From: Paulinella micropora
Lineage: Eukaryota > Cercozoa > Imbricatea > Euglyphida > Paulinellidae
Assembly (NCBI GenBank): GCA_019918135.1
Contig: WBZZ01000143.1
Coordinates: 1-27,875, forward strand
Length of the DNA: 27,875 bases
Reading direction: 5' to 3'
A model generated the notes under the pieces. That model was not told where the DNA came from. It ran no database searches and was given only the letters and a program-made list of their open reading frames with translations. Within the stretch, counting starts at the first letter, position 1. Every line of letters starts with the position of its first letter. The position numbers and the translations under genes are program-made. This document shows, piece by piece, positions 1 to 8,014 of this stretch.

Positions 1-747
1 CAAAGCCATCTCCTCCTGTATCTTTCTTCCCATTAATATTGTCTTGTATTTTGTGTGTTTTTCAATTTTTGCTTTTACTACAACAATTGCTCTGGCTAAG
101 CATATGTTGTCTGTATTATTAATTTGAATTACTCCTCTCTTTTTATATACATCCAGCTTATTAATTATTTGAAGCCTCGTTCCGCCCGTCTGCATTTCAA
201 CTGATTTCAAAACGAACCTAAACTTATCCATATTGGTTCCCTTTTCGTCTGTACAAAGGCTTTCGTTGCTTTGAAATAATGCTGACAATCTTTCTAAAAC
301 ATCGCTGACAGAAATCTCGTTAAGTTTTTTCAAACCCGTAGATACAGCCCCGTAGTAATCTACAAACTTGATACTTAGACTTACCATATTACCTTGTCTC
401 TGTCTTTTAATAAAGTCGTTCAGTATTATCTCAATAAACTTTACTACATCTTCCATACTGAATGGCGTAAAATTGCCTCTAATCCTAACCCAATACAGGC
501 TTTCATTAATGCCTAGCGTGTGCTTCTTTCTGTCAATGTGTTTGATTTCGTAGTTTCCGTATCGCATTAAGTCTTTCACCTTTTCTTTTCTTTCTCTCAC
601 TTTCGCTTCAAACACTTTCGCTTCCAAAATAGGCGGTAATGGCGGTGCTACTGGAATACCTTGTTTCTGTTCCTCAAAGTAAACAGCACCTCTTACTCGG
701 TTCAAGTAGTTTTGGGCCGTTGTTGTATCCACCTTATACTTTCTCAT
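1..747 (-). CDS. Polinton-like family-B DNA polymerase, N-terminal part (partial, runs off window)
   Basis: The minus strand is open from an ATG at 747 to the first base of the window (249 codons) with no stop, so the gene is cut by the window edge. The key evidence is the segment QINNTDNICLARAIVV near residues 215-230. From family knowledge, a 'valQI.N.DNLC.ARAIV' block like this recurs in the N-terminal region of protein-primed DNA polymerases of Polinton/Maverick elements, adintoviruses and Polinton-like viruses. Upstream are a Pro-rich stretch (GIPVAPPLPP) and basic residues. The exonuclease and polymerase motifs would lie outside the window. The frame stays open for about 18 codons upstream of this ATG, so the true start could be a little earlier. 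Codon use is AT-rich, unlike the island from 3.2 kb onward. Family assignment is by motif recognition only. Confidence 0.62.
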   Translation of the reverse strand, partial: MRKYKVDTTTAQNYLNRVRGAVYFEEQKQGIPVAPPLPPILEAKVFEAKVRERKEKVKDLMRYGNYEIKHIDRKKHTLGINESLYWVRIRGNFTPFSMEDVVKFIEIILNDFIKRQRQGNMVSLSIKFVDYYGAVSTGLKKLNEISVSDVLERLSALFQSNESLCTDEKGTNMDKFRFVLKSVEMQTGGTRLQIINKLDVYKKRGVIQINNTDNICLARAIVVVKAKIEKHTKYKTILMGRKIQEEMAL

Positions 748-869
748 CTTCGGTATTATATACAGCACATCTTGACCCCTGACCCTTTTGATTTCATAAC
801 TAATTTTTTATTCCCTAAATTTGTCCAACCTATAAGTCTTACCGTATTAAGTGTGTGTCTCCATAGTTG

Positions 870-975
870 GTCGGTGTATATATAGGAAAATATTTTTTTC
901 AAAAATTAAAATTAATTATCTCAATTGTCTGCCCCGCCGTGGTCCGCCGTGTGCTCCCCGTGTCTATATATACGG
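870..975 (-). promoter_or_regulatory. Pair of TATA-like boxes in a short GC-rich spacer
   Basis: Two similar octamers sit here: TATATATA within GTGTATATATAGG (about 875-887) and within GTCTATATATACGG (about 961-974). They lie 130-230 bases upstream of the minus-strand polymerase ORF and are flanked by CCGCCGTG repeats. A promoter role for the polymerase is inferred from position only. Confidence 0.3.
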
Positions 976-1078
976 GGGGCCCTATGTTTAAATGGAAATT
1001 AGGGCGGGGCTGGCGGTGCTGGCGGGGCGGGCGGGGCTGGCTGGGCAAAAAAAAATATTGTTATTAGAATTATTATCA

Positions 1079-1177
1079 TTATATTGAAATGAGTCCGCAA
1101 TGACAGTTATGTTCACGGTAATGACAGAAATCACACCAATCATCACTGTCTCGTCTTTTATTAATATTTTGTATCAT
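1079..1177 (-). CDS. Mini-ORF, Cys/His-rich 32-residue peptide
   Basis: A 33-codon ORF (ATG at 1177, TAA at 1079) with an in-frame stop just upstream. It encodes a basic N-terminus (NKRRDS) followed by the Cys/His cluster WCDFCHYREHNCHCG. The spacing of Cys and His suggests a small zinc-binding peptide. It lies on the same strand as its neighbours at 1289-1702 and 1-747 and could be part of the same Polinton-like gene cluster. It could also be a chance ORF; the non-random Cys/His content is the only support. Confidence 0.25.
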   Translation of the reverse strand: MIQNINKRRDSDDWCDFCHYREHNCHCGLISI

Positions 1178-1233
1178 TCTTTCCTATTCTTCTTTTCTTC
1201 TTCTTGATTTTCAAGAAATCTTTTATGTTTTTT

Positions 1234-1320
1234 TTAGCTGAAATGAATCCGCTTTCTGTGTTCAGCAATATCAACTTCAGAACCACAATCACATTTGTAT
1301 TGTCGTTTGTTTTCTGTCAT
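1234..1320 (-). CDS. 28-residue ORF carrying a second CxCG..H..H finger
   Basis: This short ORF starts at an ATG (1320) inside the 3' end of the 1289-1702 ORF in another frame and ends at TAA (1234). It encodes YKCDCGSEVDIAEHRKRIH, the same pattern as the FKCECGVEI...H....H finger at the end of the neighbouring protein. It is either a separate overlapping mini-gene or, more likely, the frameshifted C-terminal finger of that protein. Nothing here separates the two options. Confidence 0.3.
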   Translation of the reverse strand: MTENKRQYKCDCGSEVDIAEHRKRIHFS

Positions 1321-1702
1321 CGTGTGCCTCTTGTTCGTTCCCCTGTGTATCCTTATATATTACCAATTCGTTTTGTTTAGAAGAAATTTTTTCTGTGTGT
1401 ATGTTTGATTTCATATGTCTTGCTTTGCTACTCCTATTTATTTCAACTCCGCATTCACACTTAAATGTTTTCTTCTTCCAATTCCTTTTCTTTTCTTTTT
1501 TGATTTCTTTTGTTTCCTTATCATAATTAACTTTCCATTCATCATACTTTTGTTTTACTTTTTCCTCTTGATATTTCTTTGCTTCTTCCATTGCTTGTTC
1601 TTGTGTTCTTCTTTTTCCAATACTAAAAATCTTAAACATCGTTTTACCTCCTTCTCTCCATTGAATTTTTACCATCGGCCTCTTTTCATTATTCTTTATC
1701 AT
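1289..1702 (-). CDS. AP2-like plus CxCG zinc-motif protein, PLV/giant-virus type
   Basis: 137 residues, strongly Lys/Glu-rich. The N-terminal third (VKIQWREGGKTMFKIFSI followed by RRTQEQAMEEAKKYQEEK) has the layout of AP2-type DNA-binding domains: a short aromatic/basic beta hairpin, then an amphipathic helix. Residues about 80-103 contain FKCECGVEINRSSKARHMKS, a Cys-x-Cys-Gly...His...His zinc motif. Small proteins with this CECG finger are common in Polinton-like viruses, virophages and giant viruses. An upstream ATG is used; the second methionine at VKIQW is also possible. Function is probably DNA binding, inferred from these motifs. A second similar finger lies out of frame directly downstream. 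Confidence 0.45.
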   Translation of the reverse strand: MIKNNEKRPMVKIQWREGGKTMFKIFSIGKRRTQEQAMEEAKKYQEEKVKQKYDEWKVNYDKETKEIKKEKKRNWKKKTFKCECGVEINRSSKARHMKSNIHTEKISSKQNELVIYKDTQGNEQEAHDDRKQTTIQM

Positions 1703-1826
1703 AATACATACTTTTGAAATAGTAAATCTGAGAATTGTCTTTTTTTTCCGTGTAGTCGTTTGTTATCCTGTATGTTTCTCTATATTTATGATTTTAATTT
1801 AAAATATTAATATCCGTTGCCATTTT

Positions 1827-2091
1827 GTCCCGTTTGGGCCGGCCGGGGTGTGTCTCTGGTGGCGGGTGGTATGTATTGAAAAAGTGTGCCGAAGTGCGAC
1901 AAAAAAACTGAAACGAACGACAGATCAACGCACGCTTTCGTGTTTTTTGTGGGAGCTGAAGTTTGGCTGTTCATTTCTATTTTACTTTTGTTTTTGGTTC
2001 CGGGCTCAATTTCCTTTTTTCCTTTTTATTTCCTTTTTGTCCCTGCGGGCCGAACGGTGTGTCTCTGGGGTGGGGTGGTGTATGTCTTGAA
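1827..2091. repeat. Two imperfect direct copies of a ~54-bp G/T-rich sequence
   Basis: Positions 1827-1880 and 2039-2091 share the order GTCCC, GGGCCG, GTGTGTCTCTGG, GGGTGGT, TATGT, TTGAA with the same spacing. They lie about 212 bases apart in otherwise AT-rich DNA with no credible gene. The stretch 1703-2112 holds no other feature I can support. Confidence 0.5.
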
Positions 2092-2112
2092 CCACTGTGA
2101 CCAAGTGGCCCC

Positions 2113-2122
2113 CTATACTACT

Positions 2123-2153
<31 letters not shown>

Positions 2154-2158
2154 GCGTA

Positions 2159-2207
<49 letters not shown>

Positions 2208-2320
2208 GTGTGTATGTGTATGTGTATGTGTATGTGCATGTGCATGTGCATGTGTATGTCTATGTCTATGTCTATGTCTATGTCTATGTCTATGTCTATG
2301 TCTATGTCTATGTATATGTA

Positions 2321-2405
<85 letters not shown>

Positions 2406-2562
2406 GTGTAGTATGTGTAGTGTATGTGTATGTATATGTGTATGTGTATGTGTATGTGTATGTGTGTATGTGTATGTGTGTATGTGTGTATGTGTATGTG
2501 TGTATGGGTATGTGTATATGTGTATGTGTGTGTGCGTGTGTGCGTGTGTGCGTGTGTACGTA

Positions 2563-2605
<43 letters not shown>

Positions 2606-2698
2606 GTGAATGTGTATGTGTGCATGCGTATGTGTGCATGCGTATGTGTGCATGCGTATGTGTGTATGTGTATGTGTATTTGTTCATGTGTACGTGTA

Positions 2699-2737
<39 letters not shown>

Positions 2738-2817
2738 GCGTATGCGTATGCGTATGCGTATGCGTATGCGTATGTGTATGTGTATGTGTATGTGTATGTG
2801 TGTGTATGTGATTTGTA

Positions 2818-2848
<31 letters not shown>

Positions 2849-3180
2849 GTGTGAATGTGTATGTGTGTGTGAGTATGTGTATGAGTATGAGTATGAGTAT
2901 GAGTATGAGTATGAGTATGTGTATGTGTATGTGTATGCGTATGCGTATGCGTATGCGTATGCGTATGCGTATGTGTATGTGTATGTGTATGTGTGTGTAT
3001 GTGTATGTGATTTGTATGTGTATGTGTATTTGTATGTGTATGTGTATGTGTATGTGTATGTGTGTGTGAATGTGTATGTGTGTATGAGTATGTGTATGAG
3101 TATGAGTATGAGTATGAGTATGAGTATGAGTATGAGTATGAATATGAGTGTGTGTGTGTTTATGAATGTATGAATGTATG
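2113..3180. repeat. Variant hexamer microsatellite array (TATGTG family)
   Basis: About 1.07 kb of nearly uninterrupted 6-bp repeats. The base unit is TATGTG, with homogeneous blocks of TATGTC (about 2262-2310), TATGCG (about 2735-2771 and 2935-2971) and ATGAGT (about 2880-2918 and 3085-3140). A higher-order unit of about 200 bp is duplicated: the rare interruption ATTTGT occurs at 2811 and again at 3010, each time followed by an ATGAGT block. Long alternating-dipeptide ORFs on both strands are artefacts of the 6-bp period. The array ends within a few bases of the start of the GC-rich island. Confidence 0.95.
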
Positions 3181-3232
3181 TGTCAGCCGAGCTCTCTTCC
3201 CTGCTCCCACGCATCTGGCCAAAGCACAGTAG

Positions 3233-5375
3233 ATGGCGAGCTCACGAGAGCCGCCCCCCGGCCGGGCGGCCGGGCGGGCCCCGCGTTCGCTACCACCACC
3301 GTACCCGTTGCTCGCCTACCTCAGCGAGCGCGAGCGCCCGGCGGCTTGCTGTGTGTGCCCCGGCTGGCTCGCGGGGGAGCGAGCGGCCAGCCAGCTACGC
3401 GCCCCGCTCTTGACGTGCCTGCACTGGTACCACTGGCTGCACGGGCCGTCCGCCCCGGACGGGCACGACCCCCTGCGGGCCGTCCTGTCGGACCTAAGCT
3501 ACTGGGTCCCTGAAGTTGGCCGCCGCACCGGCCTGAGGCCACCAGCGACCGACAACCAGCGCTTGTGGGAGCTAGCCGCGCGCCGGCTGCGCGGGGAGGG
3601 CCGCCTCGTCTTCTCCCCCCTGCCAGTGCCCAGCTCAACGGAGCTGGAGCGGCTAGGCGGGGGCGACGAGCAGGCCGGCGTCCAGCGTTACTGGGAGGCT
3701 CTGGACGCCACCATCCAGCGCTTCGCGCCCGGCCCCGCCGCCCCCGGGGGGGCGGACCGGCTCCACCGAGCTGGTGGTGTCCTTGGCTGGGCCGGCCGCG
3801 GGCACCGGGGGCCGGACACTGGCGCTGCCCGGCCCCGAGCACTTTCCCCTGCCGGTGCACCGCACTACGGGCCGCGTCCTGACTCGGTTGCACTTGCAGG
3901 GTTTTGGCCTAGCTTGGCCCCAGGGAGCCATCCTCCCGGTCGTCTTGCCCGCCGGCTTGCAAGTGCTGAGCTGGTCGCAGACTGACTGCTCGCGGGCCGA
4001 GCGGTCCGGGCCAGGCGAAACAGACGGCATGCTACGTTTCAAGGATTGCCCCGCGCTGGAGGAGTTCTACTTTACCCAGCAGCCGCCCGCGCCGGCCACC
4101 GAGCCCGTGACGCCGATCTTCTACTTCAGGCAGTGCGCTAATCTGCGGGTCATTGACACCGCCACTGGCGCCACCGGGCCGCAGCCCGTGTCGTTAGTGC
4201 TGCAAGGCTTGCCCGGACCAGCACTGACGCTGAGGCCGGGCGGCGGAGACTTTGACCTGACAGCCGTGTCCTGCTCCCTGCAACACCTGGCCTTGCACAG
4301 CGCGGGGCCGGCGGCCAACGTTCAGCTGACGGTCGAACGGTGCGGGCAACTGGCAGACTTCAGCTGGCGGGGGCTGCGCCGGGTCACCGGAGACATGCAG
4401 TGCACCCTCACTGGACTGTCCCCGAGCTTCCTCGGAGCGTGGTGGCCGGACTGTCGTACGGTGCTGGGCTCACTTCGTCTGCAAGTGCACGTGTCCGGGA
4501 CGGGGGGGCTGGCCACGCAGCCCGGCTTCGGACTGCCAGCACTGCAGAGCTGCGGGCAAGACCTTGTCCTACAGCTGGAAGGCGTTCCCTCGCCACCGGC
4601 GCTCGAGCTGCCAAAGCTACGAACGGTAGGCCACAGCCTGGTCTGGCGTGGCTCGGGCTGCGCCTGCCCCTCGGCCCCTAGGCTGCCGGAACTGCTTTCC
4701 GTGGGCCGCAACCTCACGCTCGTGCTGGACGGGCGCGGCGGACCGGAGCTGTCCGCGCGCGGCGGACCGGAGCGCACAGGCGAATACCAGCTGGGCCTAG
4801 ACAAGCTCAAGACCGTACAGGGCACCCTGGAGTTCGAGCTGACAGCCTGTCCGCTAGTCCGGCTCGCGCTGCCGGAGCTGCGCACGGCGGGCACCGTACT
4901 CTTCACACTTGCCGACTGTGGGAATTTACACGAAGTACAGCTGCGGCAGCTGTCAACCCTGAGCCACGCCCTGCGTGTGGAGATCAAGCGCTGTGCAGAG
5001 CTGGGGAGCTTCGGGCTGCCAGCCCTGACAGCTTGCCAGGGGGCCACCCTGACTTTCCGGGCTTGCCCCCAGCTGCGGGACCTAGGCTGGTCAGACGGGC
5101 TGGCCTGTGGTAAGCTCACCCTCACCCTCCGCAAGTGCGCTGGCCTTACGGAACTGGTTCTGCCCCCCGGCCCCGACGAGCTGAAACTCACGGTATCCCG
5201 GTGCGCTTCGCTCAGGCGCCTAGGATTTCCCCCGGGACGGGCGGGACAGCCGCTGAAAGTGGAGCTAACCTTGAGGCAGTGCCCTCTGCTGGAGCAACTG
5301 GACGGGCTAGCAGCAGCAGCTTGCCGGCCGCCCGTCGTGGAGGAGTGCCCCCTGCTGCTGCTTCCTCGGAGCTAG
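3233..5375 (+). CDS. LRR-like repeat protein, copy 1 (one frame change)
   Basis: The first of two tandem paralogues. The start is fixed by conservation: both copies have CAAAGC.CAGT.GATGGCGAG at the ATG. The N-terminal part (to about 3770) holds a conserved unknown domain with CCVCP.WLA.ER.ASQ and a WYHW motif, also present in copy 2. The frame then changes by one base near a G7 run (about 3746-3752), and the rest runs to TAG at 5375. The C-terminal 500 residues are a solenoid of roughly 25-30-residue units of the type 'LP.L...G..L.....C..L..L', best described as leucine-rich-repeat-like with a recurring Cys (for example LTLRKCAGLTELVLPPG). No signal peptide is seen. LRRs normally bind proteins; the partner is unknown. 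Only about 50 bp of upstream DNA homologous to copy 2 remains before the hexamer array, so its promoter may have been lost. Confidence 0.6.
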
Positions 5376-5672
5376 GCGGGGGAGGGGGGAGGGTCCGGTA
5401 AACCCAAAAGGCCAAGAAAAAGCCGCGGTGGGCTAGGGCGACGACGGGGGGCTTGGCTCCCTTCGTCGATGGGCCACGCGCAAGGCCAGGGAAGATCTGC
5501 TATCAGTGTGGCCGCCCCGGGGGGGAGGGCGCGGCCCTGCCCTGCTGCCTTCTCCCCCGGCCCTCCCCCTGCCGGAGCTGTTCCTTCTTCCCTCACTCTC
5601 CCTCCCCACCCGGGCCCAGCGGGCGCCGGCCGAGCTCTCTGCCGAGCCAGGTAGTTGGACAAAGCGCAGTGG
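5376..5672. other. GC-rich spacer between the LRR paralogues
   Basis: About 300 bases with short G runs (5425-5435, 5518-5527) and no credible ORF. The last 45 bases before the copy-2 ATG resemble the bases before copy 1 (GCCGAGCTCTCT, then ACAAAGCGCAGT). The spacer presumably contains the copy-2 promoter; no TATA box is evident. Confidence 0.4.
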
Positions 5673-7597
5673 ATGGCGAGTTGGCGAGGGCCGACCCCCG
5701 GCCACGCAGCCGGGCGGACCACTGGGGCCGCCGCGAGGTCGCCACCACCGTCGTACCCCTGGCTGGCCTACCTCGGCGGGCGCGACCGCCCGGCGGCCTG
5801 CTGTGTGTGCCCCGACTGGCTCGCCCACGAGCGCGAGGCCAGCCAGCGGCGGGCCCTGCTCCTGGCGTGCCTGCTCTGGTACCACTGGCAGCCACCCGCC
5901 CCAGGCGACGGACGGGCGGGCCGCGAGCCCCTGGCCGAGATACTGTCGAACCTAAGCCACTGGGTCCACGCGGTCTGTGCCCGCACGGGCCGGGGGAGCC
6001 CGGCCACGGACGACCGGCGCGCGTGGGAGCTGGCCGCGCGCGGGCTGCGGACCGAGGGCCTCCTGGACTTCTCCTCCCTGCCGGTGCCTAGCGTGGCCGA
6101 GGTACAGGGACTAAGCGAGGGACTCCTGGACTTCTCCTCCCCGCGCGCTACTGGCGGGCCCTGCAGGCTGCCGTGCAGTGCCTCTCATCCGGGCCCGCCG
6201 CCGGGACCGCGCCGGTGCAGGCCGGAGCTATCGAGCTAGTGGTGTCCCTGGCCGGGCAGGCCGCGGGCCACGAGGTCATCACCCTGACGCAGGATAGCAA
6301 GTGGCGCTTCCCCCTGCTGCAGAGCCAGGAGGGACACCGCTTCATCAACCGGCTGTGCCTCCGGGGGTTCTCCTTACAGCTAAAAGAGCACAGGCAGCTG
6401 AATCTCCAGCGGGACGAACACTGGCAAGAGCTGAGCCTGTCGCAGATAGACTGCTCGGGGAATGAAACGGCCAGCAGAGCAAGCCCAAGTATACTTGTCT
6501 ATTACTTCCCCGCGCTGGAGAAGTTCTCCTTTACACAGCGGCCCAGCGCGGGTAAGGAGCCCGTGGCGCTGGTTTTCGACTTTGCTGGGTGCGACCGCCT
6601 GCGCCTCATTGACACCGCCACCGGCGCCACCGGGCCACAGCCCGTAGACCTGCGCCTGTCTAGACTGGCTGGACCATTGACGGTGAGGCTAGGCAGCGGA
6701 GACCTGAAGCTGCTGGCCAACGAATGTTCACTGCCAAGCCTGGTCCTACACAGCGCAGCGACCGCGGACCGGGTCCGCCTCGACGTCAAAAAGTGCAACG
6801 AACTGCAGGCCGTCACCTGGCAGGGACTGCGGCAGGTCACCGGAGACCTGGTGTGCACCTTTGGTCGGTGTTTCCAGAGTGCTGCGGGGCCCGCCTCGCC
6901 CGGGGTCGAGTTCCATCTGCCAGAGCTGCGAGAGTGTGCGGGGGACCTGACCCTAACGCTGCAAGCCTGCCGAACCGTTCTGAGCCCACTGCAAGTGCCG
7001 AAGCTAACCCGGGTAGGCAAGGGGCTACAGCTCGTCGCGCGGCACTGCGAACAACTGCGCGAGCTAGCACTACCCTTGCTGTCAACCGTGGGAACATTTC
7101 TGCAAATCCGCGCCGAGAGCTGCAAAGCCTTCCAAAACTGCCGCCTGCCGGAGCAGCTGCAGTGCTTGCAGGCCAGTTTCGAATTTAAGCACTGCAGTGC
7201 CTTGACCGACTTTCACGTACCAGGCCAGTGTGACGTGCAGCTGGTTTTGGACGGGTGCCACGGCTTCGAGTGCCTGCACTGGTCGGGCGGCTCAGAGGGT
7301 CGCAGGCTCAAGCTCCGGCTTACGGGGTGCCCCCGCCTACAAGAAATAGTCGTGCCCCCCGGCCTTCTGGAGCTCACGCTCACGGTGACAGACTGTGCTG
7401 CGCTCCAGAGGGTACGGTTCCCCGGGGTCGATGAGGCCGGGCCCAGGACGAAAATGCGCCTAGCTTTCCGCAAGTGCCACGCATTGGTCTGGCTGGACGG
7501 GCTGCCCCTGCACCCGCCCCCGGTAACGGATTCTTGCTCGCTCGAAGTGGTTGACTGTCCTCGGCGGATCGAGAACCCCGGTTTAGGTTCCCGGTAG
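5673..7597 (+). CDS. LRR-like repeat protein, copy 2 (one frame change)
   Basis: Paralogue of the 3233-5375 gene, in the same orientation. ATG at 5673 is chosen over the upstream TTG because it matches the copy-1 start. The N-terminal domain is conserved (CCVCPDWLAHERE, WYHW). An EGLLDFSS segment occurs twice (about 6056-6083 and 6117-6143), probably a small internal duplication. The frame shifts near 6140-6150, just before a YW.AL motif shared with copy 1, and then stays open to TAG at 7597. The LRR-like part carries the same 'CxxL' units. A 40-base block around 6606-6648 (IDTATGATGPQPV) is almost identical to copy 1 at 4151-4193, while most of the rest has diverged. A 65-nt GT-AG intron (6102-6166) would also rejoin the frame, but would delete the conserved YW.AL segment, so I prefer a frameshift. 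Confidence 0.6.
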
Positions 7598-8014
7598 CTC
7601 TCAGACCCGGCGGGACGCTTCAGAGCTCACGACGACCGGGCAACCCAAGAGGTGCAGAGAGGGTGGGGAGGGGGTGTGCAAGCGTGGGCCGGCTTAGTAA
7701 AGAAAGTGAGGAGGCTCTGGTCGGCTCGGGTGCCGGCTGAACTGGTCGTCGTCTTCGCCGGCGCCGGCCGGGTGGTGGATGGCCCTGGCGGGGTGGCGCG
7801 AGCCGCCCTCCTCTCCCCTGGCCTTCCTTCCGCCCGGGGCTCCCCTCTCCCGCCCCGGAGGCGGCCGCGTGCGGGGTCGGCCGAGAGGAGAGAGCGCGGC
7901 CCCTTTCCCTTCCTCCCGCTCCTCCCTGGGGCAGGAAGCACAGCCACCCCCCCCTCCGGTCTTCCCCCCTCCCTTTCTTCCACCCGGTGTCCTTGTTCAT
8001 AAACGGTGCGCCGC
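7598..8014. other. Spacer upstream of the DH-PH-like gene
   Basis: A 417-base GC-rich interval with C-rich tracts (C9 near 7950) and TTCATAAAC at about 7995-8003, 12-20 bases before the ATG. No ORF here resembles a protein. It may hold the terminator of LRR copy 2 (AGTAAA variant at about 7695) and the next promoter. Confidence 0.35.

Noticed and set aside
368..1067. Small plus-strand ORFs over the left edge
   Set aside because: Antisense to the polymerase fragment and its upstream spacer, without recognisable features.
2006..3214. Long alternating Cys-Val, His-Thr or Tyr-Val ORFs on both strands
   Set aside because: They are the translation of a 6-bp repeat in frames without stops; no gene-like composition or boundaries.
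6102..6166. A 65-nt GT-AG intron in LRR copy 2 that would rejoin the frames
   Set aside because: It would remove the YW.AL segment conserved with copy 1; a frameshift explains the data better, though transcripts could change this.
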